From the NCBI GenBank assembly GCA_964499425.1, contig CAZCLD010000046.1:1-10980 (forward strand): a stretch of DNA of 10,980 nt, given 5' to 3'. This stretch comes from JAQBYK01 sp964499425. GTDB lineage: Bacteria > Patescibacteriota > Gracilibacteria > UBA1369 > LOWO2-01-FULL-3. A program made the position numbers and the translations under genes. The notes below the pieces were generated by a model. The model saw nothing but the letters and a program-made list of their open reading frames with translations. It was not told the origin of the DNA and did no database searches. The first letter of the stretch is position 1. The number at the start of each line of letters is the position of its first letter. Below are positions 1 through 5,131 of this stretch, piece by piece.

Positions 1-1
1 G

Positions 2-622
2 TGGTGGCAATCTCAACTCCTGGGTTTTACTCAAAACGATCGCAAAAGAGTCAAAGAGGAGCTTTTCCATGCCAAGCAGAATACTCTTATAGTGACATGC
101 ATTGCAGAACTCCATGAAAGAAAGGGCCAGAAGTATTTGATTGAAGCCATACCCAAAATCGTAGAAGAATTTCCGAATGTAAAATTCGTTTTCATTGGAG
201 AGGGACCCAATAAAGAGAATCTCAAAAGACTGGTAAAAAAACTCAAACTCGAAAAACACATCACGTTCACAGGACACCAAAAAGAAATCCCAAAGCTCCT
301 AAAAAGCTCCGATATATTTTGTCTTCCATCACGCCGCGAAGCGTTTGGACTTGTTAACCTGGAAGCAATGCTAACTCCCCTACCAGTAGTAGCAAGCAAA
401 GTTGGCGGCATCCCCGAGATCATCAGCAAAGAGACAGGAATCTTGGTTGAACCCGAAGATTCACAGGCACTTACAAAGGCCCTCAAAAATCTAATCTCAA
501 ACAACACTAAGCGCGAGAAAATGGCCACAGCTGGCCAAAGCCACGCACTTGAATTCGACGCAAAAAAAATGGTTAAGAAATATGAAAAAGTCTATTCCGA
601 ACAATTCCATCATCGACAATAA
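2..622 (+). CDS. GT4-family glycosyltransferase, 3' part (5' end outside window)
   Basis: The frame is open from the window edge (first full codon at 2) to TAA at 620-622, giving about 206 residues. A GTG at 92 is internal, because the residues before it (WWQSQLLGFTQNDRKRVK) look like normal upstream GT sequence. What is visible is the C-terminal Rossmann domain of a GT-B fold enzyme: the strand and loop with ELHERKGQKYLIEAI, where family members bind the nucleotide-sugar phosphates, then FVFIGEGP, and the EX7E motif in REAFGLVNLEAM followed by VVASKVGGIPEII and GILVEP. These are hallmarks of family GT4 retaining glycosyltransferases, which transfer a sugar from an NDP- or GDP-sugar to lipid or glycan acceptors at the cytoplasmic face of the membrane. 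Donor and acceptor cannot be told from this fragment. No other cell-envelope gene is visible, so pathway context is missing. Confidence 0.9.
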   Translation, partial: WWQSQLLGFTQNDRKRVKEELFHAKQNTLIVTCIAELHERKGQKYLIEAIPKIVEEFPNVKFVFIGEGPNKENLKRLVKKLKLEKHITFTGHQKEIPKLLKSSDIFCLPSRREAFGLVNLEAMLTPLPVVASKVGGIPEIISKETGILVEPEDSQALTKALKNLISNNTKREKMATAGQSHALEFDAKKMVKKYEKVYSEQFHHRQ

Positions 623-650
623 CTTGACTTTCACGACAAATCATCTGATC

Positions 651-670
651 ATCTCGGGCCGGCCCGAGAT
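651..670. repeat. 20-bp perfect GC-rich palindrome downstream of the glycosyltransferase
   Basis: The sequence ATCTCGGGCCGGCCCGAGAT is its own reverse complement and is 70% GC in an AT-rich setting. As RNA it could fold into an 8-bp stem with a CCGG loop. It lies 28 bp after the glycosyltransferase stop codon. No T-run follows on either strand, so it is not a textbook intrinsic terminator. It may be an RNA 3'-end stabiliser, a Rho-type or processing end, or a protein-binding palindrome. Confidence 0.7.
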
Positions 671-721
671 CAAAACCCAAAAACTCTGCCCGTCAACACA
701 GGATTAAACGCTTTCAAAAAG

Positions 722-758
722 GACAAATCAAAAATTCCTTAAGAATTTTCAATTTGTC
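722..758. repeat. Inverted repeat just upstream of the radA -35 box
   Basis: Arms 722-737 and 743-758 pair as GACAAAT/ATTTGTC plus AAAATTC/GAATTTT, separated by two mismatched positions (CA opposite CA), with a 5-nt centre (CTTAA). The right arm ends 2 bp before the predicted radA -35 hexamer. No T-run follows, so it is more likely a DNA operator or cruciform-type site than a terminator, although it could also fold in a transcript reading through from the glycosyltransferase gene. Confidence 0.6.
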
Positions 759-760
759 TA

Positions 761-789
761 TTGACGGTGAGCGTATGCTCACCTATGAT
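761..789 (+). promoter_or_regulatory. Predicted sigma-70-type promoter of radA
   Basis: A -35 of TTGACG (761-766) and a -10 of TATGAT (784-789) are separated by exactly 17 bp. Each hexamer matches consensus at five of six positions. Transcription would start near 796-797, leaving about 25 nt before the radA ATG at 821. That leader lacks a well-spaced Shine-Dalgarno; the only GGAG (801-804) lies 16 nt from the ATG, inside a palindrome. Confidence 0.75.
766..783. promoter_or_regulatory. Operator-like perfect inverted repeat filling the radA promoter spacer
   Basis: GGTGAGC-GTAT-GCTCACC has perfect 7-bp arms and a 4-bp centre. It runs from the last base of the -35 hexamer to the base before the -10 hexamer, so a bound dimer would sit between the two boxes. 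The inner GAGC-N4-GCTC has the same 4-4-4 geometry as the Gram-positive LexA box GAAC-N4-GTTC, but the bases differ, so assignment to LexA is only a hypothesis. A MerR-like or other dimeric regulator is equally possible. Confidence 0.6.
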
Positions 790-796
790 GAAATAG

Positions 797-812
797 TTTT
801 GGAGCTCCAAAA
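797..812. repeat. 16-bp perfect palindrome at the predicted radA transcription start
   Basis: TTTTGGAGCTCCAAAA is a perfect palindrome beginning at the predicted +1 and ending 8 bp before the radA start codon. In DNA it could be a second operator overlapping the start site. In RNA the 5' end could fold on itself or dimerise, hiding the only GGAG of the leader. Confidence 0.6.
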
Positions 813-820
813 ACACAAAT

Positions 821-2146
821 ATGAAACTAAAAACAATATACATTTGTAGTAGCTGCGCTTACGAAAGCTCAAATTGGACCGGAAAATGTCCTCAGTGTAA
901 CGCATGGAACAGTTTTGAAGAAGACGTAGTAAATGTCGGCAAGACAAAAGCGGGTCTCTCAAAAACCCCTCGTAAACTTGCTACCAAAACCCCTGAATCG
1001 CTTAGCAAGAGGGCAAACACAATTAAACGGATTAGCTCAGGGATTTTAGAATTCGATCGCGTTATCGGAGATGGTATTGTACCTGGTAGCCTTACGCTAC
1101 TAAGCGGCGAACCAGGTATAGGCAAATCCACACTCACTCTGCAAATCGCAAACAATTTAGCCCTCAAAAACAAAGTTCTCCTAATCTCCGGTGAAGAATC
1201 GGTCGACCAAATCGCTGCTAGAGCTGATAGACTTGATCTAAAAGAGAAAAACCTTAGTGCCCTCAACGAATTCAACCTTGAAACAATCCTAGAGACAATC
1301 CGTCAACAAAAGGCAGATTTTGTAATAATCGATTCAATTCAGGTAGTATCAAGTTTCGATTTACCTTCAGCCGCAGGTTCAATTACCCAAGTTCGATATT
1401 GCACTGAGCAAATCATGGAACTTGCCAAAACCACTAACATTCCGATCATACTCATCGGACATGTCACCAAAGAAGGCAATCTCGCAGGACCAAGGGTCTT
1501 AGAACACTTAGTTGATACAGTCCTCCACCTCGAAGGAGACCGATATCAGCAATTTCGTATCCTCAGAGCAGTAAAAAATCGTTTTGGTTCCTGTTCAGAA
1601 GTTGGCATTTTCGAAATGACTAACAAAGGTTTGAGCGAAGTCAAAAACCCATCAGAACAATTTTTGGAAGGACGCAAAAAAAACGCCATCGGATCAACAA
1701 TTACAGTTACCATGGAAGGGACTCGTCCAATGCTAATAGAAGTCCAAGCCCTCGTCTCCACCAGCCCATTTGGCTACCCCAAGCGCACAGCAAATGGCTT
1801 TGACCTAAACCGGCTCCAAATCCTCATTGCAGTCCTGGAGAAATACGGAAAGCTCAACCTCCAGAACCAAGACGTTTTTATAAACGTAGTCGGCGGAATA
1901 AAACTCAACGAACCAGCATGTGACCTAGCAGTACTAATGGCTATTGCTTCTTCGCTACTGAAAAAGCCAATCCAAAACGACACAATTATATTTGGCGAAG
2001 TTGGACTCTCAGGCGAATTAAGAAAAGTCAGCCACAATGATAAACGCTGCAAAGAAGCCAAAAAACTAGGTTTCAGCACAATCATAACTCCCGAAGAATA
2101 CAAAGAAATCACTGGAGTCCAAAAAATCTTTCAGCATTCTCGCTAG
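821..2146 (+). CDS. radA: DNA repair protein RadA (Sms)
   Basis: RadA is a hexameric, RecA-like ATPase and branch-migration helicase that acts in the cytoplasm on recombination intermediates during repair of breaks and stalled forks. At 441 residues it is close to the usual length of about 450. In order: a four-cysteine zinc finger (C9, C12, C23, C26); the ATPase core with Walker A GEPGIGKST at 96-104 and a Walker B-like VIIDSI at 168-173; the RadA-specific KNRFG motif at 252-256; and the Lon-protease-like C-terminal domain from about 285, with GGIKLNEPACDLAVLMA and FGEVGLSGELRKV, which lacks a Lon catalytic serine as is normal for RadA. The ATG was chosen because the zinc finger follows at once, as in homologues. 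Its last 38 bp overlap the end of tatD on the other strand. The upstream region has a strong promoter wrapped in inverted repeats, suggesting regulated expression. Confidence 0.97.
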   Translation: MKLKTIYICSSCAYESSNWTGKCPQCNAWNSFEEDVVNVGKTKAGLSKTPRKLATKTPESLSKRANTIKRISSGILEFDRVIGDGIVPGSLTLLSGEPGIGKSTLTLQIANNLALKNKVLLISGEESVDQIAARADRLDLKEKNLSALNEFNLETILETIRQQKADFVIIDSIQVVSSFDLPSAAGSITQVRYCTEQIMELAKTTNIPIILIGHVTKEGNLAGPRVLEHLVDTVLHLEGDRYQQFRILRAVKNRFGSCSEVGIFEMTNKGLSEVKNPSEQFLEGRKKNAIGSTITVTMEGTRPMLIEVQALVSTSPFGYPKRTANGFDLNRLQILIAVLEKYGKLNLQNQDVFINVVGGIKLNEPACDLAVLMAIASSLLKKPIQNDTIIFGEVGLSGELRKVSHNDKRCKEAKKLGFSTIITPEEYKEITGVQKIFQHSR

Positions 2147-2867
2147 AAATCTTATCAATCTCCGAAACATCCATTTCCTTCACCTCTGCAATCTTCTTCG
2201 CAACCTCCACCACATAAGAAGGCTCATTTCGCTTCCCTCTATAGGCCTGCGGAGAAAGATAAGGACAATCCGTCTCAACCATAAACAAATGCTCAGGAAC
2301 TTCTATTACCACATTTCGCAACTCTTTAGCATTTGGATAAGTAATAATACCCGTAAAAGAAGTCATATGGCCCGCCTCCCAAACAGCACGCGCAAAATCT
2401 AAACTTGAACCAAAGCAATGAAAAACAGCCTTAACGCCAGGAAACTCTTTAAGCAAGGCCAGACAATCCTCATCTGCATCCCTATTATGTACAATCACAG
2501 GCAAATCCATTGATTTTGCTAATTCCAGATGCATACGAAAGGAATATTTCTGTTTTTCTGGATCAATCTTCGCCTTAAAATAATCCAACCCAGTCTCCCC
2601 CACTGCTACAATACTAGGATCCGTTTTAATCAGCATTTCCCACTTTCTCATAAGACTTTCGTTCACATCCAAAGAGTCATAGGGATGCAAACCAACAGCG
2701 GCATACAATAAATCACCATCCGCCATATCTACAGATTTTTGAGAGGCTTCTTTCCCACAACCAACATTGATTATCTTAGATACTCCAGCCTTTCTAGCTC
2801 GGTCAAGAACTTGTGGAATCTCTCCCTTAAATTCCGGAAACATCAAATGTGCGTGAGTATCAATCAT
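2109..2867 (-). CDS. tatD: TatD-family metal-dependent deoxyribonuclease
   Basis: TatD/YcfH-family proteins are TIM-barrel amidohydrolase-like enzymes, shown in several bacteria to be metal-dependent DNases, acting in the cytoplasm. I place the start at the ATG giving MIDTHAHL (252 residues), because family members begin this way. The frame continues upstream only to a TTG at 2900, and that extension would run through the aro promoter. Metal-binding and signature residues are all present: H5 and H7 in DTHAHL, GLHP at 59-62, E91 in GETGLDY, H127 in IVHNRDA, H150 in FHCF, D200 in ETDCPYLSP, then RGKRNEP at 210-216. The stop is TGA. The gene converges on radA, overlapping its 3' end by 38 bp, and diverges from the aromatic operon. 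The exact cellular role (DNA repair, RNA or DNA turnover) cannot be told from sequence. Confidence 0.95.
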   Translation of the reverse strand: MIDTHAHLMFPEFKGEIPQVLDRARKAGVSKIINVGCGKEASQKSVDMADGDLLYAAVGLHPYDSLDVNESLMRKWEMLIKTDPSIVAVGETGLDYFKAKIDPEKQKYSFRMHLELAKSMDLPVIVHNRDADEDCLALLKEFPGVKAVFHCFGSSLDFARAVWEAGHMTSFTGIITYPNAKELRNVVIEVPEHLFMVETDCPYLSPQAYRGKRNEPSYVVEVAKKIAEVKEMDVSEIDKISSENAERFFGLQ

Positions 2868-2878
2868 AAATATAGAAT

Positions 2879-2907
2879 TTGACAAAAGCATTCTACCCAA
2901 ATACTAT
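2879..2907 (+). promoter_or_regulatory. Predicted promoter of the aro leader and aroF-aroB-aroA-aroK operon
   Basis: A perfect -35 TTGACA (2879-2884) is followed at exactly 17 bp by TACTAT (2902-2907), four of six to the -10 consensus. Transcription should begin about 2913-2915, only a few bases before the leader-peptide ATG at 2917. It lies just outside the tatD coding region when tatD starts at 2867. It is the only good promoter seen for the four overlapping aro genes downstream. Confidence 0.75.
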
Positions 2908-2917
2908 TCAAGCACAA
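2890..2917 (-). promoter_or_regulatory. Possible tatD promoter
   Basis: Read on the minus strand, TTGTGC (2917-2912), a 16-bp spacer and TAGAAT (2895-2890) form a modest sigma-70-like site, giving a start near 2883 and a leader of about 16 nt before ATG 2867. The -35 is weak (three strong positions). It would overlap the aro promoter head to head, so the two could compete for polymerase. Confidence 0.35.
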
Positions 2918-2994
2918 TGCATAAAAAGCCTCAAAACTTAATCCCGAAAAACAACTTTTTTAGTTGGGATTTCTTTTATAGCTTTTTTGGCTAA
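2917..2994 (+). CDS. Aromatic-rich attenuation leader peptide upstream of aroF
   Basis: This is a 25-codon frame from ATG to TAA. The first half is ordinary (MHKKPQNLIPKNN), and the last 12 residues are FFSWDFFYSFFG: six Phe, one Trp and one Tyr, so 8 of 12 are aromatic. The downstream operon makes the precursor of exactly these amino acids. This matches the logic of known leader peptides such as PheL and TrpL, whose translation stalls when the matching charged tRNA is scarce. It lies just after a consensus promoter and before an intrinsic-terminator structure. The bias towards Phe suggests phenylalanine is the main signal, with Tyr and Trp as secondary ones. There is no Shine-Dalgarno, and the ATG is about 3 nt from the predicted transcript start, so it would be translated as a nearly leaderless message. 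The peptide itself probably has no other function. Confidence 0.85.
   Translation: MHKKPQNLIPKNNFFSWDFFYSFFG
2939..2971 (+). promoter_or_regulatory. Possible pause hairpin within the leader-peptide coding region
   Basis: CAACT (2952-2956) pairs with AGTTG (2962-2966) around a TTTTT loop, and AATCC (2940-2944) can pair with GGATT (2967-2971) below it with a one-sided bulge. In classical attenuators an early hairpin pauses RNA polymerase so that the first ribosome can catch up; this one is placed for that role. It spans the Phe-Phe-Ser-Trp codons. Confidence 0.4.
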
Positions 2995-3049
2995 TGGCAT
3001 GAGTATCGCACAAAGTCCTCATGCTAAAAGCTTAAGAGGCTATTTTTTT
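2978..3049 (+). terminator. Attenuator (terminator/antiterminator) of the aro operon
   Basis: Three competing pairings are visible. (1) Antiterminator core: TGGCATGAG (2995-3003) with CTCATGCTA (3018-3026), 9 bp including one G-U. (2) Short terminator: AG-CCTC (3014-3020, one bulged T) with GAGGCT (3036-3041), just before T7 at 3043-3049. (3) A long hairpin extending pairing 1 down to ATAGC (2978-2982) with GCTAT (3039-3043), also ending at the T-run. Pairings 1 and 2 share 3018-3020, so they exclude each other. A ribosome stalled on the aromatic codons (2956-2988) would cover the base of the long hairpin and leave 2995-3003 free, favouring pairing 1 and read-through. A ribosome that reaches the stop at 2992-2994 would cover 2995-3003 and allow pairing 2 and termination. 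With no translation the long terminator forms. This mechanism is inferred from the pairings. Confidence 0.75.
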
Positions 3050-3071
3050 ATAAATAATTAACCCAAAAATC

Positions 3072-4085
3072 ATGATCATAGTAATGAAATCAGGCGCTCA
3101 CCAAAGTGAAGCCACACAAATAATGAAAGAGCTCGAAAACAAGGGCTTGAAACCAGTTCCCCTCTACGGAGTTGAACGTACTGTAATCGCAGTAATCGGT
3201 GAAGAACGAGATTTAAGCATCGGCCATCTCGAATCACTAAAGGGCGTAGAAAAAGTAATGCGCGTCGTAGAGCCCTACAAATTAGTCAGCAAGAGTTCCA
3301 AACCAAAACAGACAATTGTCGAAATAAATGGAGTAAAAATAGGTAGCGACCGATTAGCCGCTATCGCAGGCCCCTGTTCCGTAGAATCAGAAGAACAAAT
3401 GGAGAAAGTCGCCAAAGAAATTAGCAAGTTGGGCATCAAAATAATGAGAGGAGGCGCATACAAACCCCGCACCGGCCCATATTCATTTCAAGGTCTGGGT
3501 GAAGAAGGTCTCGATATCCTCAAAAATGCAGCTGACAAATACAATCTAGCCACAGTAACGGAAATTCTCGACGTAAGAGACGTAGATATAATATGCCAAA
3601 AAGTCGACATGCTCCAAATAGGTGCAAGAAATATGCAAAACTTCACACTATTAAAAGAAGTTGGAAAAACAAAGAAACCAATCCTTCTCAAACGAGGATT
3701 AAACGCAACAGTAGAAGAGCTTTTACTAGCAGCAGAATATATACTCTCACACGGCAACCCAAACGTTGTCCTTTGCGAACGAGGCATTAGGACTTTTGAA
3801 AAGGCCACAAGGAACACACTTGCCCTTGCTAGCGTCCCATTGGTCAAAGAGTTAAGCCACCTACCAATTATCGTAGACCCTACTCACGGGACTGGAAAAC
3901 GCTCCCTTATTGAACCAATGACCAAAGCTGCTATTGCGTGTGGCGCAGATGGCTTTATAGTAGAGGTACACCCAAACCCAGGTATAGCAAAATCAGATGC
4001 CCAACAACAACTAACTCCAAAAGACTTTGCTAAACTAATGGATAACATAAAACCAATAGTAAAAGCCGTTAACAAAACCCTATGA
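3072..4085 (+). CDS. aroF: DAHP synthase, type I-beta with N-terminal ferredoxin-like regulatory domain
   Basis: This enzyme condenses phosphoenolpyruvate and erythrose 4-phosphate to 3-deoxy-D-arabino-heptulosonate 7-phosphate, the first step of the shikimate pathway. Residues 1 to about 75 form the ferredoxin-like domain (MIIVMKSGA...ERTVIAVIG...VEPYKLVS) found in the Thermotoga maritima type of enzyme, where it mediates feedback inhibition by aromatic amino acids. The barrel follows with GPCSVE (100-105), GGAYKPRTGPYSFQGLG (127-143), QIGARNMQNF (182-191) and DPTHGTGKR (269-277). The metal ligands C102, H272, E298 and D309 fall at the same numbers as in the T. maritima protein as I recall it. 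Length (337) is full, and the first ATG fits the family start better than ATG 3084. No Shine-Dalgarno is visible. The gene sits 22 bp behind the attenuator, and its TGA overlaps the aroB ATG (ATGA), indicating coupled translation. aroG would be an alternative name. Confidence 0.97.
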   Translation: MIIVMKSGAHQSEATQIMKELENKGLKPVPLYGVERTVIAVIGEERDLSIGHLESLKGVEKVMRVVEPYKLVSKSSKPKQTIVEINGVKIGSDRLAAIAGPCSVESEEQMEKVAKEISKLGIKIMRGGAYKPRTGPYSFQGLGEEGLDILKNAADKYNLATVTEILDVRDVDIICQKVDMLQIGARNMQNFTLLKEVGKTKKPILLKRGLNATVEELLLAAEYILSHGNPNVVLCERGIRTFEKATRNTLALASVPLVKELSHLPIIVDPTHGTGKRSLIEPMTKAAIACGADGFIVEVHPNPGIAKSDAQQQLTPKDFAKLMDNIKPIVKAVNKTL

Positions 4086-5131
4086 AAAACGTAAAACTAA
4101 AGCTCCGTCACAGGAGAGATGCCTCCTATAGCATCCTAATTAAGAAAGGAATAGCAAAAAAAATACCTTTATTCCTAAAAGAGGAAAAAATAGGACAAAA
4201 GTATGCAATTATCGCAGATGATTTTGTTGCTAAGAATTTTGGGGAAGCCCTAAAAAAACGCTTAAAGAGCAAAGGAATAAAATCAGAAATACTAAAATTC
4301 AAAAAGGGAGAAAAATCTAAAACCCTCGGAACCATAGAGAAACTAGCAGTCGAGATGGTAGAAAAAGGATTCACCAGAAAGGATGCGATCATCGCACTTG
4401 GTGGAGGTGTCGTCGGAGACGCGGCTGGATTCCTTGCCGCAATCTACATGAGAGGAATCCCCTATATACACATACCAACGACCTTGATGGCCATGGTCGA
4501 CTCAAGCATAGGTGGAAAAACAGGTGTAGATCTTTCTATAGGAAAAAATCTAATTGGCACAGTGACACAACCAAAGGCCGTATTCATTGATACTGATTAC
4601 ATAAAGAATCTTCCTGAGAAGCAAATAAAAAATGGATTAGCAGAAGTGATAAAATACGGGATAATTGGAGACAAAAGGCTGTTCAAATTTATTGAACGTA
4701 ACATCGACAAAATCCTCAAAAAGGATCCCGAAACCCTAAACTACATAATCATTAGATCAGCACAGGACAAAGTCAGAATAGTAAAGAAAGACGAAGAAGA
4801 AAAAACTGGACTAAGGATGTTCCTAAACTACGGACATACCTATGGTCACGCACTAGAGAGAATGTCAGGCTACAAGCTACTGCACGGCTTTGCTATTAGC
4901 ATCGGAATGGTAATCGCAAACGACATAGCAGTCAAAAAAGGAATTCTCAAAGAAAAAGTTGCAGAAAGAATAAAAAACTTGCTCAAAAGTGCTGGTTTGC
5001 CTGTTACTACGATGAAAAAACCGGAAATGAAAGATCTAATTGGAGATAAGAAAAGAGAGGATAATCATATCAATTTCATTCTAGCCAAAAAAATAGGCAA
5101 AGCTGTCATTCACAAGGAAAAATGGAGATAG
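4082..5131 (+). CDS. aroB: 3-dehydroquinate synthase
   Basis: AroB converts DAHP to 3-dehydroquinate, step two of the shikimate pathway, using NAD and a divalent metal (Zn or Co). The 349 residues are full length. The NAD-binding loop GGGVVGD (107-113) and the signature PTTLMAMVDSSIGGKTG (132-148) are clear. Metal ligands are E188 in LAEVIKYG, H252 in NYGHTYGHALE and H268 in LLHG. One oddity is that the usual HGEAVAIGM is HGFAISIGM here, so the Glu following the last metal-ligand His-Gly is Phe270; the ligand itself is kept. The gene starts inside aroF (4-bp ATGA overlap) and its last 10 bp overlap aroA, so it belongs to one transcript controlled from the attenuator. 2-deoxy-scyllo-inosose and 2-epi-5-epi-valiolone synthases are sister families, but this operon context and motif set favour DHQ synthase. 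Confidence 0.96.
   Translation: MKNVKLKLRHRRDASYSILIKKGIAKKIPLFLKEEKIGQKYAIIADDFVAKNFGEALKKRLKSKGIKSEILKFKKGEKSKTLGTIEKLAVEMVEKGFTRKDAIIALGGGVVGDAAGFLAAIYMRGIPYIHIPTTLMAMVDSSIGGKTGVDLSIGKNLIGTVTQPKAVFIDTDYIKNLPEKQIKNGLAEVIKYGIIGDKRLFKFIERNIDKILKKDPETLNYIIIRSAQDKVRIVKKDEEEKTGLRMFLNYGHTYGHALERMSGYKLLHGFAISIGMVIANDIAVKKGILKEKVAERIKNLLKSAGLPVTTMKKPEMKDLIGDKKREDNHINFILAKKIGKAVIHKEKWR

Noticed and set aside
92..622. A short complete glycosyltransferase starting at GTG 92
   Set aside because: The same frame is open to position 2 with sequence typical of GT4 proteins, and 176 residues would lack the whole N-terminal domain; it is a truncated view of a longer gene.
624..652. Second upstream promoter TTGACT-N17-GATCAT before the palindrome
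   Set aside because: The -10 matches only four of six bases and runs into the 651-670 palindrome. The 761-789 promoter is far better placed for radA.
651..670. Intrinsic terminator of the glycosyltransferase gene
   Set aside because: No T-run follows on either strand, so the standard criterion fails; it is listed as a palindrome only.
892..2112. Long antisense open frames across radA, and similar ones opposite aroF, aroB, aroA, nadB and prfA
   Set aside because: They lack recognisable motifs and are fully explained as shadows of strongly supported genes on the other strand.
2868..2900. N-terminal extension of TatD from the TTG at 2900
   Set aside because: Family members start at MIDTHAHL, and the extension would overlap the -35 and spacer of the aro promoter. 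ATG 2867 is preferred.
2917..3049. T-box riboswitch upstream of aroF
   Set aside because: The conserved T-box (UGGGUGGNACCGCG) and a long specifier stem are absent, while a dense aromatic-codon frame explains the terminator much better.
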